Under the pieces are notes generated by a model. It worked only from the letters and a program-made list of their open reading frames with translations, had not been told where the DNA came from and made no database searches. A stretch of 42,181 nt of DNA from Propylenella binzhouense (GTDB taxonomy: Bacteria > Pseudomonadota > Alphaproteobacteria > Rhizobiales > Afifellaceae): NCBI RefSeq assembly GCF_009866965.1, contig NZ_SPKJ01000029.1, positions 1 through 42,181 of the forward strand. The letters run 5' to 3'. A program made the position numbers and the translations under genes. Of this stretch, positions 1 through 9,131 are shown one piece after another (position 1 is the stretch's first letter; the number at the start of each line of letters is the position of its first letter).

Positions 1-23
1 GAGCCCGGCCGCGGCGGCGCGCC

Positions 24-674
24 TCACGCGGCCGGCTCCGGGGCGCCCGAGAGGAGGGCATGCGCGATCCGGACCGCTTCCGCGGGCCCGGCCGGATGCT
101 CCCAGACGGCGCGGTTGACGGCGACGAAGCCGGCGCCCGTCTCCGCGGCGGCGCGCACGCTGGCGAGCACGCTTCCCGCCATCATGACGGCGGGGATCTC
201 CATCAGGTCCGACCACCATTCCGCGAGGTCGAGCGCCTTCGGGTGCGGCTCGGGCCGGATGTCGCCGTGCGGCTGGCCGAAGAACAGGTAGTCCGCGCCG
301 GCTTCGCCGGCCTCCATGGCGGCGTGGCGCGTCTTCAGGTTCCCGGCCCCGACGATCCGGCGCGGGCGGAAGCGCTCGACGGCAGCGCCGAGGTCCGCCA
401 AACCCGTGGAGACGTGCACGCCGTCTGCGTGGACCCGGCCGGCGACCCTCGTGTGCTCCGCGACGAGGCCGGCGGCCCCGTAGCGCTGCACCATGGGCAG
501 CACGAGCTGCGCCTCCGCCTCCGCCGCCTCCTCGCCGAGGCCGATGCCCACCAGCACGGCGGCGATGGGTGCCGCCGCGAGCGCGGCCTCGAGCGCCGCC
601 GGGAAGGCCGTGCGGTCGAAGCCGGAAGGCGTCACGAGATAGAGGAGCGGAGCGGATTCGTCCGGTTCGGTCAT
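24..674 (-). CDS. Thiamine-phosphate synthase family protein (ThiE-like, divergent)
   Basis: This 216-residue protein has the TIM-barrel pattern of the ThiE/TenI family, with ADGVHV at about residues 83-88 and GADYLFFG at about 126-133. ThiE joins the pyrimidine and thiazole halves of thiamine. The usual QLR-x-K diphosphate-binding stretch and the DD metal motif are not visible, so activity in thiamine synthesis is uncertain. An ATG further upstream (731) is possible, but family-like sequence begins just after 674. It is the last gene of the tkt-gap-pgk-fba run and lies 90 bases after fba, with a hairpin between them. A ThiE-like gene at the end of this cluster is, as I recall, common in Rhizobiales. 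The fold is likely and the reaction only possible. Confidence 0.75.
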   Translation of the reverse strand: MTEPDESAPLLYLVTPSGFDRTAFPAALEAALAAAPIAAVLVGIGLGEEAAEAEAQLVLPMVQRYGAAGLVAEHTRVAGRVHADGVHVSTGLADLGAAVERFRPRRIVGAGNLKTRHAAMEAGEAGADYLFFGQPHGDIRPEPHPKALDLAEWWSDLMEIPAVMMAGSVLASVRAAAETGAGFVAVNRAVWEHPAGPAEAVRIAHALLSGAPEPAA

Positions 675-699
675 CGGTTTTGCGCGGTCTCCGAATGGA

Positions 700-726
700 A
701 AGAGGGAGGCGCGGAGCCTCCCTCTG
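700..726 (-). terminator. Hairpin between fba and thiE-like gene
   Basis: A perfect 10-base inverted repeat (701-710 with 716-725, five-base loop) lies between fba and the thiE-like gene. Read on the minus strand it is followed by only a short CTTTCC run. It may be a weak terminator or attenuator, or a 3' stabilising hairpin for the glycolytic transcript, and it would lower expression of the downstream gene. Confidence 0.45.
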
Positions 727-764
727 TGCACGCGCCCAATCGGGCGATTTTCAGGCGCCGCGGC

Positions 765-1796
765 TCACGCCGCCTCGCGCTCCATCTCCGGCTTCCAGGA
801 GCCGAGCGCCGCCAGGCTGTTCATGCGGGCGCGGTGCGCGAAGGCGCTCTGGCCGGCCTTCTCGTTCTCGACCTTGCCGCCCCAGGCCTTCAGCGCCGCG
901 GCCTGCAGCGCGCGGCCGTACGAGAAGGTGAGCTTCCAGGGCAGGTCGAACATCGCGTTCATGGCCGCGAGATGGGCCGTCGCCTCCTCGTCGGACTGCC
1001 CGCCGGAAAGGAAGGCGATGCCCGGCACGGCGGGGGGAACGGTCGATTTCAGCACGCGCACGGTCTTCGCCGCGACCTCCTCCACGCTCGCGCTCGTGCC
1101 CGACTTCTGGCCCGGCACCACCATGTTCGGCTTCAGGATCATGCCTTCGAGCGCGACATTGGCGTCATAGAGCTGGTCGAACACGGTGTTCAGCGTCCAC
1201 TCCGTCACCTCGTAGCAGCGGTCGATGTCGTGCACGGAATCCGGCCCGTCCATCAGCACCTCCGGCTCGACGATCGGCACGATGCCGTTCTCCTGGCAGA
1301 GCGCGGCGTAGCGGGCGAGCGCCTGGGCGTTGGCCTGGATGCAGTTCCAGCTCGGGCGGTCGCCGCCGATCGCGATCACCGCGCGCCATTTCGCGAAGCG
1401 CGCGCCGAGGCCGTAATAGTTCTTCAGGCGCTCGCGCAGGCCGTCGAGCCCCTCGGTGATCTGCTCGCCCGGGGCGAGCGCGAGCGGCTTGGCGCCGGCA
1501 TCGACCTTGATCCCCGGAACCGCGCCCGCCGCCGCGATCAGCTCGGCGAGCGGTGTGCCGTCGCGCGCCGACTGCCGCAGCGTCTCGTCATAGAGGATGA
1601 CGCCGGAAATGTAGTTCCGCATCGCGTCGTCGGCGCGGAACAGCATCTCGCGGTAGTTCCTGCGGCTCTCCTCGGTCGATTCCACGCCGATCGAATCGAA
1701 GCGCTTCTTGATCGTGCCGGAGCTCTCGTCGGCGGCAAGGATGCCCTTGCCCTCCACGACCATGCGGTTGGCGATGTCCTCAAGGCTTTCGCTCAT
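765..1796 (-). CDS. Class I fructose-bisphosphate aldolase
   Basis: This 343-residue enzyme cleaves fructose 1,6-bisphosphate to dihydroxyacetone phosphate and glyceraldehyde 3-phosphate, or runs in reverse, in the cytoplasm. Class I motifs are clear: ILAADESSGTIKKR at about 19-32, GIKVDAG at 95-101, IVEPEV at 175-180, and LKPNMV at 221-226, where Lys222 is the expected Schiff-base lysine. There is no metal-site signature of class II enzymes. It follows pgk by about 100 bases in the same direction and completes the tkt-gap-pgk-fba set shared by glycolysis, gluconeogenesis and the pentose phosphate pathway. Length and motifs are normal for the family. Confidence 0.96.
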   Translation of the reverse strand: MSESLEDIANRMVVEGKGILAADESSGTIKKRFDSIGVESTEESRRNYREMLFRADDAMRNYISGVILYDETLRQSARDGTPLAELIAAAGAVPGIKVDAGAKPLALAPGEQITEGLDGLRERLKNYYGLGARFAKWRAVIAIGGDRPSWNCIQANAQALARYAALCQENGIVPIVEPEVLMDGPDSVHDIDRCYEVTEWTLNTVFDQLYDANVALEGMILKPNMVVPGQKSGTSASVEEVAAKTVRVLKSTVPPAVPGIAFLSGGQSDEEATAHLAAMNAMFDLPWKLTFSYGRALQAAALKAWGGKVENEKAGQSAFAHRARMNSLAALGSWKPEMEREAA

Positions 1797-1898
1797 GTGA
1801 ATCCTCCGTGCGATCCCCTGCCAGATAGTCTTCCACGCAATCCGCGCATCCGCCAGCGCCGCCCGGACATTCGCCGGGGCGCGGCGGCCGTCGGGCCC

Positions 1899-3104
1899 TC
1901 AGGCCGCCTTCGTCCGGAGCGCCTCCACCCCCGGCAGCGCCTTGCCCTCCATCCATTCCAGGAAGGCGCCGCCTGCCGTCGAGACGTAGGTGAAGTCGTC
2001 CGCCACGCCGGCATGATTGAGCGCCGCGACGGTGTCGCCGCCCCCCGCCACCGAAAGCAGGCGGCCGGCGCGGGTGCGCTCGGCGGCGTGCCGCGCCGCG
2101 GCGATTGTCGCGCGGTCGAACGGCGCGATCTCGAAGGCGCCGAGCGGGCCGTTCCAGACGAGCGTCTTCGCCCGGTCGATCCAGGCGTTGACGGCGGCGA
2201 TCGAGTCCGGCCCGACGTCGAGGATCATGCGGTCCGCCGGCACCGCCGAAACCGGCACCGTCTCGCAGGGCGCCCCCGCCTGGAACGCCGTCGCCGCCAC
2301 CACGTCGGTCGGCAGCACGATCTCCGTGCCGGTCTTCTCCGCCTCGGCCATGATCCGGCGGGCGGTGTCGAGCAGGTCGGGCTCGTAGAGCGACTTGCCG
2401 ATCTCCACGCCGTTCGCGGCAAGGAACGTGTTCGCCATGCCGCCGCCGATCACCAGCCCCTCGACCTTCCGCAGGAGGTTGCCGAGGAGCTCGAGCTTGG
2501 TGGAGACCTTGGCGCCGCCGACAATGGCGAGCACCGGCCGCTCCGGCGCGCCGAGCGCGCTCTCCAGCGCCTCCAGCTCCTCCTGCATCGCGCGTCCCGC
2601 ATAGGCGGGCAGCAGGTGAGCGAGCCCCTCCGTCGAGGCATGGGCGCGGTGGGCGGCGGAAAAGGCGTCGTTCACGTAGATGTCGCCGATGCCGGCGAGC
2701 GCCTTCGCGAAGTCCGGGTCGTTCTTCTCCTCGCCGGGGTGGAAGCGCGTGTTCTCGAGAAGGACGATGCCGCCATTGCCGAGCGTGGCGATTGTGCGTT
2801 CCGCCTCCGGGCCGATGCAGTCGTCGGCGAAGCCGACGGGCAGGCCGACGATTTCCGCGACAGCCGGCGCGACGGGGGCGAGCGACATTTCCGGCACGCG
2901 CTTGCCCTTCGGCCGTTCGAAATGCGCGAGCAGAACCACCTTGGCGCCGCGCCGGGAGAGCTCCCCGATCGTGCCGGCGACGCGCTCGATCCGCGTCTTG
3001 TCGGTGACGACGCCGTCCTTCACCGGCACGTTGAGGTCAACGCGCAGCAGGACGCGCTTGCCGGAGAGGTCGCCGGCATCGTCGAGAGTACGGAATGCCC
3101 CCAT
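1899..3104 (-). CDS. pgk: Phosphoglycerate kinase
   Basis: This 401-residue protein transfers phosphate between 1,3-bisphosphoglycerate and ADP. The N-terminal substrate loop [11 protein letters not shown] is at 21-31, and the C-terminal nucleotide loop GGGDT is at about 354-358, followed by TAGGAF. Full family length is about 390-415 residues, so the gene is intact. It starts 10 bases after the gap stop codon (3115), which implies co-transcription and probably translational coupling. The product acts on the compound made by the upstream gene. Confidence 0.98.
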   Translation of the reverse strand: MGAFRTLDDAGDLSGKRVLLRVDLNVPVKDGVVTDKTRIERVAGTIGELSRRGAKVVLLAHFERPKGKRVPEMSLAPVAPAVAEIVGLPVGFADDCIGPEAERTIATLGNGGIVLLENTRFHPGEEKNDPDFAKALAGIGDIYVNDAFSAAHRAHASTEGLAHLLPAYAGRAMQEELEALESALGAPERPVLAIVGGAKVSTKLELLGNLLRKVEGLVIGGGMANTFLAANGVEIGKSLYEPDLLDTARRIMAEAEKTGTEIVLPTDVVAATAFQAGAPCETVPVSAVPADRMILDVGPDSIAAVNAWIDRAKTLVWNGPLGAFEIAPFDRATIAAARHAAERTRAGRLLSVAGGGDTVAALNHAGVADDFTYVSTAGGAFLEWMEGKALPGVEALRTKAA

Positions 3105-3114
3105 CGCCGCGTCC

Positions 3115-4122
3115 TCAGAGCAGCTTGCCCATCGCCACGGCCGTGTCGCACATGCGGTTCGAGAAGCCCCACTCGTTGTCGTACCAGGAGAGCACCGAGA
3201 CGAAGTTGCCTCCGATCACCTTGGTCTGGGGGAGCGCCACGGTCGAGGAATGCGGATCGTGGTTGAAGTCGACCGAGACGTTCGGGGCCGTCGTGACGTT
3301 GAGGATGCCCTTCAGTTCGCCCGCGGCGGCGGCCTTGAAGGCCTCGTTGACCTCCTCGGCCGTGGTGTCGCGCTTGGCGATGAACTTGAAGTCGACGAGC
3401 GAGACGTTGGGCGTCGGCACACGGATCGAGATGCCGTCGAGCTTGCCCTTGAGCTCGGGGATGACGAGACCGATGGCCTTGGCCGCGCCGGTCGAGGTCG
3501 GGATCTGGCTGAGCGCCGCGGCGCGGGCGCGGTAAAGGTCCTTGTGCAGCGTGTCGAGCGTCGGCTGATCGCCGGTATAGGAATGGATCGTCGTCATGTT
3601 GCCCTTCTCGATGCCGAGCTTGTTGTGCAGCACGTGGACGAGCGGGGCGAGGCAGTTGGTGGTGCAGGAGGCGTTGGAGACGACGACGTGGTCGCGCGTC
3701 AGCGCTGAATCGTTGACGCCGTAGACGACGGTGAGGTCGGCGCCGTCGGCAGGCGCCGAGACGATGACCTTCTTGGCGCCTGCCTGGAGGTGGGCGGAGG
3801 CCTTCTCCTTCGAGGTGAAGAACCCGGTGCACTCCATGACGATGTCGACGCCGAGGTCCCTGTGCGGGAGCTTCGCCGGGTCGCGCTCGGCCGTCACCTT
3901 GATCGGGCCGCGCCCGGCGTCGATCGTGTCGCCGTCGACCTTCACCTCGCCGGGGAAGCGGCCGTGGACGGAATCGTAGCGCAGCAGATGAGCGTTCGTC
4001 TCGACCGGGCCGAGATCGTTCACGGTGACCACTTCGATGTCGTCGCGGCCGGATTCCACGACGGCCCGCAGGATGTTCCTTCCGATCCGACCGAAACCGT
4101 TGATGGCAACACGTACAGCCAT
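3115..4122 (-). CDS. gap: Type I glyceraldehyde-3-phosphate dehydrogenase
   Basis: This 335-residue enzyme oxidises glyceraldehyde 3-phosphate to 1,3-bisphosphoglycerate with NAD(P). The Rossmann motif [10 protein letters not shown] is at 7-16 and the catalytic motif SNASCTTN at 149-156, with Cys153 as nucleophile. The start at 4122 is chosen because MAVRVAING matches the family N-terminus; the frame opens earlier only by running into tkt. The ribosome-binding sequence AGGAGA lies at 4128-4133 and overlaps the TAG stop of tkt, so termination of tkt probably feeds initiation of gap. Confidence 0.97.
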   Translation of the reverse strand: MAVRVAINGFGRIGRNILRAVVESGRDDIEVVTVNDLGPVETNAHLLRYDSVHGRFPGEVKVDGDTIDAGRGPIKVTAERDPAKLPHRDLGVDIVMECTGFFTSKEKASAHLQAGAKKVIVSAPADGADLTVVYGVNDSALTRDHVVVSNASCTTNCLAPLVHVLHNKLGIEKGNMTTIHSYTGDQPTLDTLHKDLYRARAAALSQIPTSTGAAKAIGLVIPELKGKLDGISIRVPTPNVSLVDFKFIAKRDTTAEEVNEAFKAAAAGELKGILNVTTAPNVSVDFNHDPHSSTVALPQTKVIGGNFVSVLSWYDNEWGFSNRMCDTAVAMGKLL

Positions 4123-4132
4123 GAATCGTCTC

Positions 4133-6133
4133 CTAGCTAGACGGCTGCGGCGCAAGACGCGCGAGAGCCAGTTCCACGACCCGCTCCGGCGTGATGCCGA
4201 AATGGGAATAAAGCGCTTCATAGGGCGCACTCGCGCCGAAATCGTGCATCCCGACGAAGATGCCGTCGGTCCCGATGATGGCGTCCCAGCCCTGGCGGAC
4301 GGCAGCCTCGATCCCGACCCGGACCGGCGCCGTGCCCAGGATCTCGCGCCGGTAGCTGCCGTTCTGGGCGGCGAAGCGCTCGAAGGACGGCACGGAGATC
4401 ACCCGTGCCGGATGGCCGAGTTCGTCGAGCCGCTGCTTGGCGGCGAGGGCGATCGCCACTTCCGATCCGGTCGCGAAGAGGCTGACCGCCGCTTCGCCGC
4501 TGCTCGGCTCGACCACGTAGGCGCCGCGCGCGCAGCGGTTCTCGTCGCTCAGTTCGAGCGGAAGGGCGGGGAGGTCCTGCCGGGTGAGGGCGAGGAGGCT
4601 CGGCCGGTCCCGGTCGTGCAGCGCGAGCTGCCAGCATTCCGCCGTCTCGACGGCGTCCGCGGGGCGGTAGACCACGAGGTTCGGCATCGCGCGGAGTGCC
4701 GCGAGTTGCTCCACTGGCTGGTGCGTCGGCCCGTCCTCGCCGAGGCCGATCGAATCGTGCGTCATGACGTAGACGACGCGCTGCTTCATCAGGGCCGAGA
4801 GCCTGATCGCGGGGCGGCAATAGTCGGAGAAGGTCAGGAAGGTGCCGGAATAGGGGATCAGGCCGCCATGGAGCGCCATGCCGTTCATGGCCGCGGCCAT
4901 GCCGTGCTCCCGGATGCCGTAATGGACGAACCGTCCGTCGTAATCGCCCGGCGCGACGGCGCGAAGGCCGCTGGTGCGGGTGTTGTTGGAGCCGGTCAGG
5001 TCGGCGGATCCCCCGATCGTGTCCGGGATGGCGGCATTCACGCGCTCGAGCGCGAGTTCCGAGGCCTTGCGCGTCGCGACCTTGGGACGGCTCCCGGCGA
5101 GTTCCTCCTTGAGGGCCCGGATCGCCTTGTCGAGCGCGACCGGGACCTCGCCGGTCAGGCGCCGCTCGAACTCGCCGCGGCGCTGCGCGTCGAGCTTGTC
5201 GAAGCGCGCCGACCATTCCTTGCGGGCGGCGCGGGAACGCAGGCCCGCGATCCGCCACGCGTCGAGGATGTCGGGCGGGATGTGGAAGGCTTCGTACGGC
5301 CAGTTGAGGCCGATCCGGGCGGCGGCGATCTCCTCGGCTCCGAGCGGAGAGCCGTGGCAGGCGGCCTTCCCGCATTTGTTGGGGGCGCCGTAGCCGATGA
5401 TCGTGCGTGCCGCGATCAGCGTCGGCCGGTCGTTCCGGCGGGCGTCCGCCAGCGCTGCGTCGATCTGGTCCGGCGCGTGGCCGTCGATCCTGACCGCGTC
5501 CCAGCCCGAAGCCTCGAACCGCGCCACCTGATCGGTCGAATCCGAGAGCGCGATGTCGCCGTCGATCGTGATCCTGTTGTCGTCGAAGATGACGATCAGG
5601 CGGTTCAGCCGGAGGTGCCCCGCGAGCGCGATCGCCTCCTGGCTGATGCCCTCCATCAGGTCCCCGTCGGAGGCGAGCACATAGGTGTAGTGGTCGACGA
5701 CGTCGTCGCCGAAACGGGCGTTGAGGACCCGCTCCGCGAGCGCCATCCCGACCGCCGTGGCGAGGCCCTGTCCGAGCGGGCCGGTGGTGGTCTCGATCCC
5801 GGCCGCGTAGCCGTATTCGGGATGGCCCGCCGTCCGCGAGCCGAGCTGCCGGAACTGCTTCAGCTGCTCGATGGTCATGTCCTCGTAGCCGAGGAGATAG
5901 AGCAGGGAATAGAGAAGCATCGAGCCGTGGCCGGCGGACAGCACGAAACGGTCGCGGTCCGGCCAGTACGGATCCTTGGGGTCGAACCTGAGATGCTTGG
6001 TGAACAGCACGGTCGCGAGATCGGCTGCCCCCATGGGCAGCCCTGGATGTCCCGATTTCGCCGTCTGCACGGCATCCATGGCCAGCGCACGGATCGCATT
6101 GGCCATCAACGCGTGCTTCTCTGCGTCAGTCAT
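4133..6133 (-). CDS. tkt: Transketolase
   Basis: This 666-residue thiamine-diphosphate enzyme moves two-carbon units between sugar phosphates in the pentose phosphate pathway. The N-terminal half carries GHPGLPMG at about 29-35 and the cofactor motif SDGDLMEG at 155-162 with the downstream Asn186. The middle domain contains the expected [18 protein letters not shown] stretch. Length is normal. It is the first gene of the minus-strand carbon operon, and gap starts 10 bases after its stop. A cofactor link with the terminal ThiE-like gene is possible, but it is only an inference from order. Confidence 0.97.
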   Translation of the reverse strand: MTDAEKHALMANAIRALAMDAVQTAKSGHPGLPMGAADLATVLFTKHLRFDPKDPYWPDRDRFVLSAGHGSMLLYSLLYLLGYEDMTIEQLKQFRQLGSRTAGHPEYGYAAGIETTTGPLGQGLATAVGMALAERVLNARFGDDVVDHYTYVLASDGDLMEGISQEAIALAGHLRLNRLIVIFDDNRITIDGDIALSDSTDQVARFEASGWDAVRIDGHAPDQIDAALADARRNDRPTLIAARTIIGYGAPNKCGKAACHGSPLGAEEIAAARIGLNWPYEAFHIPPDILDAWRIAGLRSRAARKEWSARFDKLDAQRRGEFERRLTGEVPVALDKAIRALKEELAGSRPKVATRKASELALERVNAAIPDTIGGSADLTGSNNTRTSGLRAVAPGDYDGRFVHYGIREHGMAAAMNGMALHGGLIPYSGTFLTFSDYCRPAIRLSALMKQRVVYVMTHDSIGLGEDGPTHQPVEQLAALRAMPNLVVYRPADAVETAECWQLALHDRDRPSLLALTRQDLPALPLELSDENRCARGAYVVEPSSGEAAVSLFATGSEVAIALAAKQRLDELGHPARVISVPSFERFAAQNGSYRREILGTAPVRVGIEAAVRQGWDAIIGTDGIFVGMHDFGASAPYEALYSHFGITPERVVELALARLAPQPSS

Positions 6134-6411
6134 TACCTGCTCTTCTTGAATACCAACGTGGCGACGACGGGATCGGCATCTCGCCTGCCTGGGGCGCCCT
6201 CTCTTCGGCGCGCGGAGACATATCAGCTTGCCCCATCATGTCAAAGATCATCGCCGCGGCGGCCGGGCGGCCCGGAAGACGGCTCCCGGCGCCAGCTCAA
6301 CCAGCATAGGAGCTGCGCGGTGACAAGCTCTTGAATGAGAACGTCCGTCTACCGCATAAGGGAGGCGAACGTGCGTTGCGGCGGCCGCGAACAGGCGGAC
6401 AGACACGGGAC

Positions 6412-6693
6412 ATGTCAAATTCGGGTGAACGCGCCATCGCGAGGCTGGATCGCGCGCTCCAAGAGGTCGAGCTCCTGATCGGACGCAGGGATGCCGAGCG
6501 GGCGCAAGCCGAAAGGATGGCATCGGAGGTGCAGTCCCTCGGGGTCGACCGGGCGCGTCTCGCCGAGAGCCTCGACCGTGCGACCGGGAAGATCGAACGG
6601 CTCGAACACGTGAACCGGGAGGTGTCCCGCCGCCTGGTGACGGCCATGGAGACGATCCGGCGGGTTCTTCAGGCGAGGGACGAAGGACTGTGA
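6412..6693 (+). CDS. DUF4164-type coiled-coil protein
   Basis: This 93-residue protein is almost wholly helical and charged, with heptad-like spacing throughout, as expected for a short coiled coil. It matches the DUF4164 type that commonly sits directly before zapA in Rhizobiales. The start at 6412 (MSNSGERA) is preferred to an in-frame ATG at 6331, because the extra 27 residues are Arg/Gly-rich and unlike the family. Its stop overlaps the GTG start of zapA (GTGA), so the two are translationally coupled. The function is unknown; a role as a division accessory alongside ZapA is inferred from position. Confidence 0.75.
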   Translation: MSNSGERAIARLDRALQEVELLIGRRDAERAQAERMASEVQSLGVDRARLAESLDRATGKIERLEHVNREVSRRLVTAMETIRRVLQARDEGL

Positions 6694-7079
6694 CGGCGAT
6701 GGCGCAAGTGATGGTCACGGTCAACGGCCGGACCTACCGGATGGCCTGCGAGGAGGGGCAGGAGGACCACCTGCTCCGGCTCGGCGAACGCTTCGACCAG
6801 ACGATCTCGGAGCTGAAGGATGCGCTCGGCGAGGTCGGCGACCAGCGCCTCATGGTGATGGCCGGCATCCTGATGACCGACCGCCTGCAGGAGACGGAGG
6901 AGCGCCTCGAGGCGGCGGAGGCGGAACTGCGGCGGCTTCGCTCGGAGCGGCAGGACATCGCGACGCATTACGAGGACGTCGAGGCCGGTCTCATCGACAG
7001 CCTCGAATCGGCTGCCGCGCGGATCGAGGAGCTGGCGCGTCGGTTGCGGGCGGAGCGCGGCTCGGACGAGCCGGCCTGA
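6690..7079 (+). CDS. zapA: Cell division protein ZapA
   Basis: ZapA binds and bundles FtsZ filaments at the division site. The 129-residue product opens with MVTVNGRTYRMACEEGQEDHL at about 8-28, the typical ZapA strand-turn-strand head, followed by helices and a C-terminal coiled coil. The GTG at 6690 overlaps the previous stop codon by four bases; an ATG at 6699 is an alternative and would remove three residues. In many proteobacteria zapA is followed by 6S RNA and 5-formyltetrahydrofolate cyclo-ligase. Here those two lie 22 kb further on, and a TSUP permease follows instead. Confidence 0.93.
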   Translation: MTAMAQVMVTVNGRTYRMACEEGQEDHLLRLGERFDQTISELKDALGEVGDQRLMVMAGILMTDRLQETEERLEAAEAELRRLRSERQDIATHYEDVEAGLIDSLESAAARIEELARRLRAERGSDEPA

Positions 7080-7089
7080 GCCCGCCGGC

Positions 7090-7848
7090 ATGATCGACGA
7101 TCCCTGGTTCTATCTCTTTGCCGTGCCCGCCGTCGCGATCGTCGGCTTTGGGAAGGGCAGTTTCGGCGGCGCGTCCGCGATCTTCGGCGTGCCGCTGATG
7201 TCGTTCGCCGTGTCGCCGGTGCAGGCCGCCGCGATCATGCTGCCGGTCCTGATCGCGATGGATCTGGTCGGCCTCTGGGCCTGGCGGGGCAGCTTCGACA
7301 CGCGCACGCTTACGATCATGTTCCCGGGGGCCGCGGTCGGAGTCGCGGCCGGCTGGCTTCTGGCGGAGACCGCCGACGAGAACGTCGTGCGCCTGGCCGT
7401 CGGCACGGTGGCGCTCCTCTTCGCGCTCAATCACTGGTTCGGCCCGGTCGGCAAGCTCGGCGCGCGCCGGCACAACCCGGTCTTCGGGGCCGTCTGCGGC
7501 GCGCTCACCGGCTTCACGAGCTTCGTGAGCCATGCGGGCGGGCCGACCTACCAGCTCTATACGGTGCCGCTCCGGATGGAGCCCGGCCTCTATGTCGGCA
7601 CCTCCATCGTCTTCTTCGCCGTGCTCAACCTCGTGAAGGTGCCGCCTTACGTCATGCTCGGGCAGTTCTCCCGCGAGAACCTCCTGACCGCCGGCGCCTT
7701 GCTGCCGGCTGCCCTGCTGGCGACGCTTGCCGGCGTGAAGGCGGCACGCTGGATGAGCGCCGAGCTCTTCTACCGGTTCCTCTACGTCCTCGTCTTCCTG
7801 GTCTCCCTGAAGCTCCTCTGGGACGGCATCACCGGCGTCTTCGGCTGA
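7090..7848 (+). CDS. TSUP (TauE/SafE) family permease
   Basis: This 252-residue integral membrane protein has two homologous halves typical of the sulfite exporter TauE/SafE family. A Gly-rich segment follows the first helix (GFGKGSFGGASAIFGVPL, about 19-36), and the second half carries GFTSFVSHAGGPTYQLY at about 141-157. About eight hydrophobic segments are visible. Such permeases export or import small organosulfur or carboxylate anions; the substrate cannot be read from sequence. It starts 10 bases after zapA, so it may share the zapA transcript although the functions are unrelated. Confidence 0.88.
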   Translation: MIDDPWFYLFAVPAVAIVGFGKGSFGGASAIFGVPLMSFAVSPVQAAAIMLPVLIAMDLVGLWAWRGSFDTRTLTIMFPGAAVGVAAGWLLAETADENVVRLAVGTVALLFALNHWFGPVGKLGARRHNPVFGAVCGALTGFTSFVSHAGGPTYQLYTVPLRMEPGLYVGTSIVFFAVLNLVKVPPYVMLGQFSRENLLTAGALLPAALLATLAGVKAARWMSAELFYRFLYVLVFLVSLKLLWDGITGVFG

Positions 7849-7891
7849 GCCGTGCGTGGGCGCCCGCGCGGGCAACGGACCGTAAACCGAA

Positions 7892-7918
7892 AACGAAAAG
7901 GGCGCCGCTCGGGCGCCC
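7892..7918 (-). terminator. Rho-independent terminator of the minus-strand DUF465 gene
   Basis: A GC stem (7900-7906 with 7912-7918, five-base loop) is followed on the minus strand by TTTTCGTTTTC. It lies just beyond the stop of the DUF465 gene at 7941 and probably also blocks read-through from the converging TSUP gene. Confidence 0.7.
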
Positions 7919-7940
7919 CGATCAGGCCGGTGGGCCCGCT

Positions 7941-8117
7941 TCAGTGCATGGATTGCGACTTCAAACGCGCGATCTCATCCTTCAGGCGCAGCTTACGTCG
8001 CTTCATCGTCACGATCTCCACCTCGTCGGCCCCGGGATGGGCTTGCGCCTCCGCAATGGCCTGCTTCAGCGACTGGTGACGCCGTTCGAGCTCTGCAAGA
8101 TGCGATTCGAGGGACAT
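7941..8117 (-). CDS. DUF465 (YdcH family) small protein
   Basis: This 58-residue protein (MSLESHLAELERRHQSLKQA and on) ends in a basic MKRRKLRLKDEIARLK segment characteristic of DUF465/YdcH. A strong ribosome-binding sequence, AAGGAGG, lies about six bases before the ATG at 8117. A much longer frame runs upstream across purE, but it is a high-GC shadow. The protein should be a short helical hairpin and its function is unknown. A second DUF465 gene lies divergently 213 bases away. Confidence 0.88.
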   Translation of the reverse strand: MSLESHLAELERRHQSLKQAIAEAQAHPGADEVEIVTMKRRKLRLKDEIARLKSQSMH

Positions 8118-8330
8118 TCGCGCCTCCTTGGTCAGTGCCAACGTCATGAGCATGACATAAACGGCCCCCGCTCGGAAGATCGCTCCCTGGGAGGCCGGCC
8201 GGCCGGACCCGCATCGGGCATCCGCCCGGCGGGAGCGATGATGCGGGCGGACTTTGGTCGAAACGGGGCGGGCTCTGTTCCGGTGCATCGTGGCCCGTGA
8301 TAGGATTTCTGCCGTGAGCAGGGTTCCGTC

Positions 8331-8555
8331 ATGAGCGACCAGGACGGCGTGATCCGCACCGCGGATTTCGCGATTCGCGCTGAGCTGGCGCAGTTGAGGC
8401 AGGAGCATCGCGACCTCGATGCGGCAATCGAGGCGCTCCATGATCAGTCGCGTCCGGACACCCTGCAGCTCCAGCGCCTGAAGAAGCGGAAGCTTCTGCT
8501 CAAGGACAAGATCGCGAGCCTGGAAGACAAGCTTCTCCCGGACATCATCGCATGA
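8331..8555 (+). CDS. DUF465 (YdcH family) small protein
   Basis: This 74-residue helical protein shares the C-terminal pattern LKKRKLLLKDKIASLEDKL with the divergent DUF465 gene at 7941-8117, so the two are paralogues. A possible sigma-70-type promoter, TTCCGG (8278-8283), 17 bases, TAGGAT (8301-8306), lies upstream. purE follows after 66 bases in the same direction. The function is unknown. Confidence 0.85.
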   Translation: MSDQDGVIRTADFAIRAELAQLRQEHRDLDAAIEALHDQSRPDTLQLQRLKKRKLLLKDKIASLEDKLLPDIIA

Positions 8556-8621
8556 CTGCTTGTCCGGTTGCCGCGGCGGCGGGCCTCCGCTAAGGAGCGG
8601 CTTCCGCCGGAGGATGTCAGC

Positions 8622-9131
8622 GTGAAAGATCGGCCTTCGGCCGCCGCACCGGTCGCCATCGTGATGGGCAGCCAGTCCGATTGGCCGACCATGCGCCATG
8701 CCGCGGAGCGCCTCGACGAGCTCGGGGTCGCCTACGAGGCGCGGATCGTGTCGGCCCACCGGACGCCGGAGCGCCTCTACGCCTTCGCCAAGGGCGCGCG
8801 CGCCGCCGGGCACAAGGTGGTGATCGCCGGGGCGGGGGGCGCTGCGCATCTGCCCGGGATGATCGCCGCCATGACGACGCTTCCCGTGCTCGGCGTTCCG
8901 GTCGAATCGAAGGCGCTCAAGGGCCAGGACAGCCTTCTCTCGATCGTGCAGATGCCGGCCGGCGTCCCGGTCGGCACGCTGGCGATCGGTCGGGCGGGAG
9001 CCGCCAATGCGGCGCTCCTCGCGGCCTCGATCCTGGCGCTCTCGGACGAGGCCCTCGCCGGCCGCCTGGAAGCCTGGCGCGCGGCGCGGACGGCCGAAGT
9101 GGCGGAGCACCCGGTCGATGCCGCGGAGTAG
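8622..9131 (+). CDS. purE: 5-(carboxyamino)imidazole ribonucleotide mutase
   Basis: PurE converts N5-CAIR to CAIR in purine biosynthesis. The class I signature is evident: [10 protein letters not shown] at about 15-24, SAHRTPERL further on, and [11 protein letters not shown] in the middle. The product is 169 residues. The GTG at 8622 is chosen because GGAGG at 8609-8613 stands eight bases before it; the frame extends upstream only through an unlikely TTG. The gene overlaps purK, which makes its substrate, by 14 bases, giving a coupled two-enzyme unit. Confidence 0.95.
   Translation: MKDRPSAAAPVAIVMGSQSDWPTMRHAAERLDELGVAYEARIVSAHRTPERLYAFAKGARAAGHKVVIAGAGGAAHLPGMIAAMTTLPVLGVPVESKALKGQDSLLSIVQMPAGVPVGTLAIGRAGAANAALLAASILALSDEALAGRLEAWRAARTAEVAEHPVDAAE

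Noticed and set aside
674-764. TPP riboswitch before the thiE-like gene
   Set aside because: The 90-base gap holds only a simple hairpin; I see no TPP-riboswitch core sequence.
60-3266. Very long plus-strand reading frame of 1068 codons opposite thiE, fba, pgk and gap
   Set aside because: It is antisense to four clear genes, is Arg/Gly/Ala/His-rich with no domain pattern, and is the usual high-GC shadow frame.
4025-6334. Plus-strand frame of 769 codons opposite transketolase
   Set aside because: It mirrors tkt in antisense, with no recognisable domain and the biased composition of a shadow.
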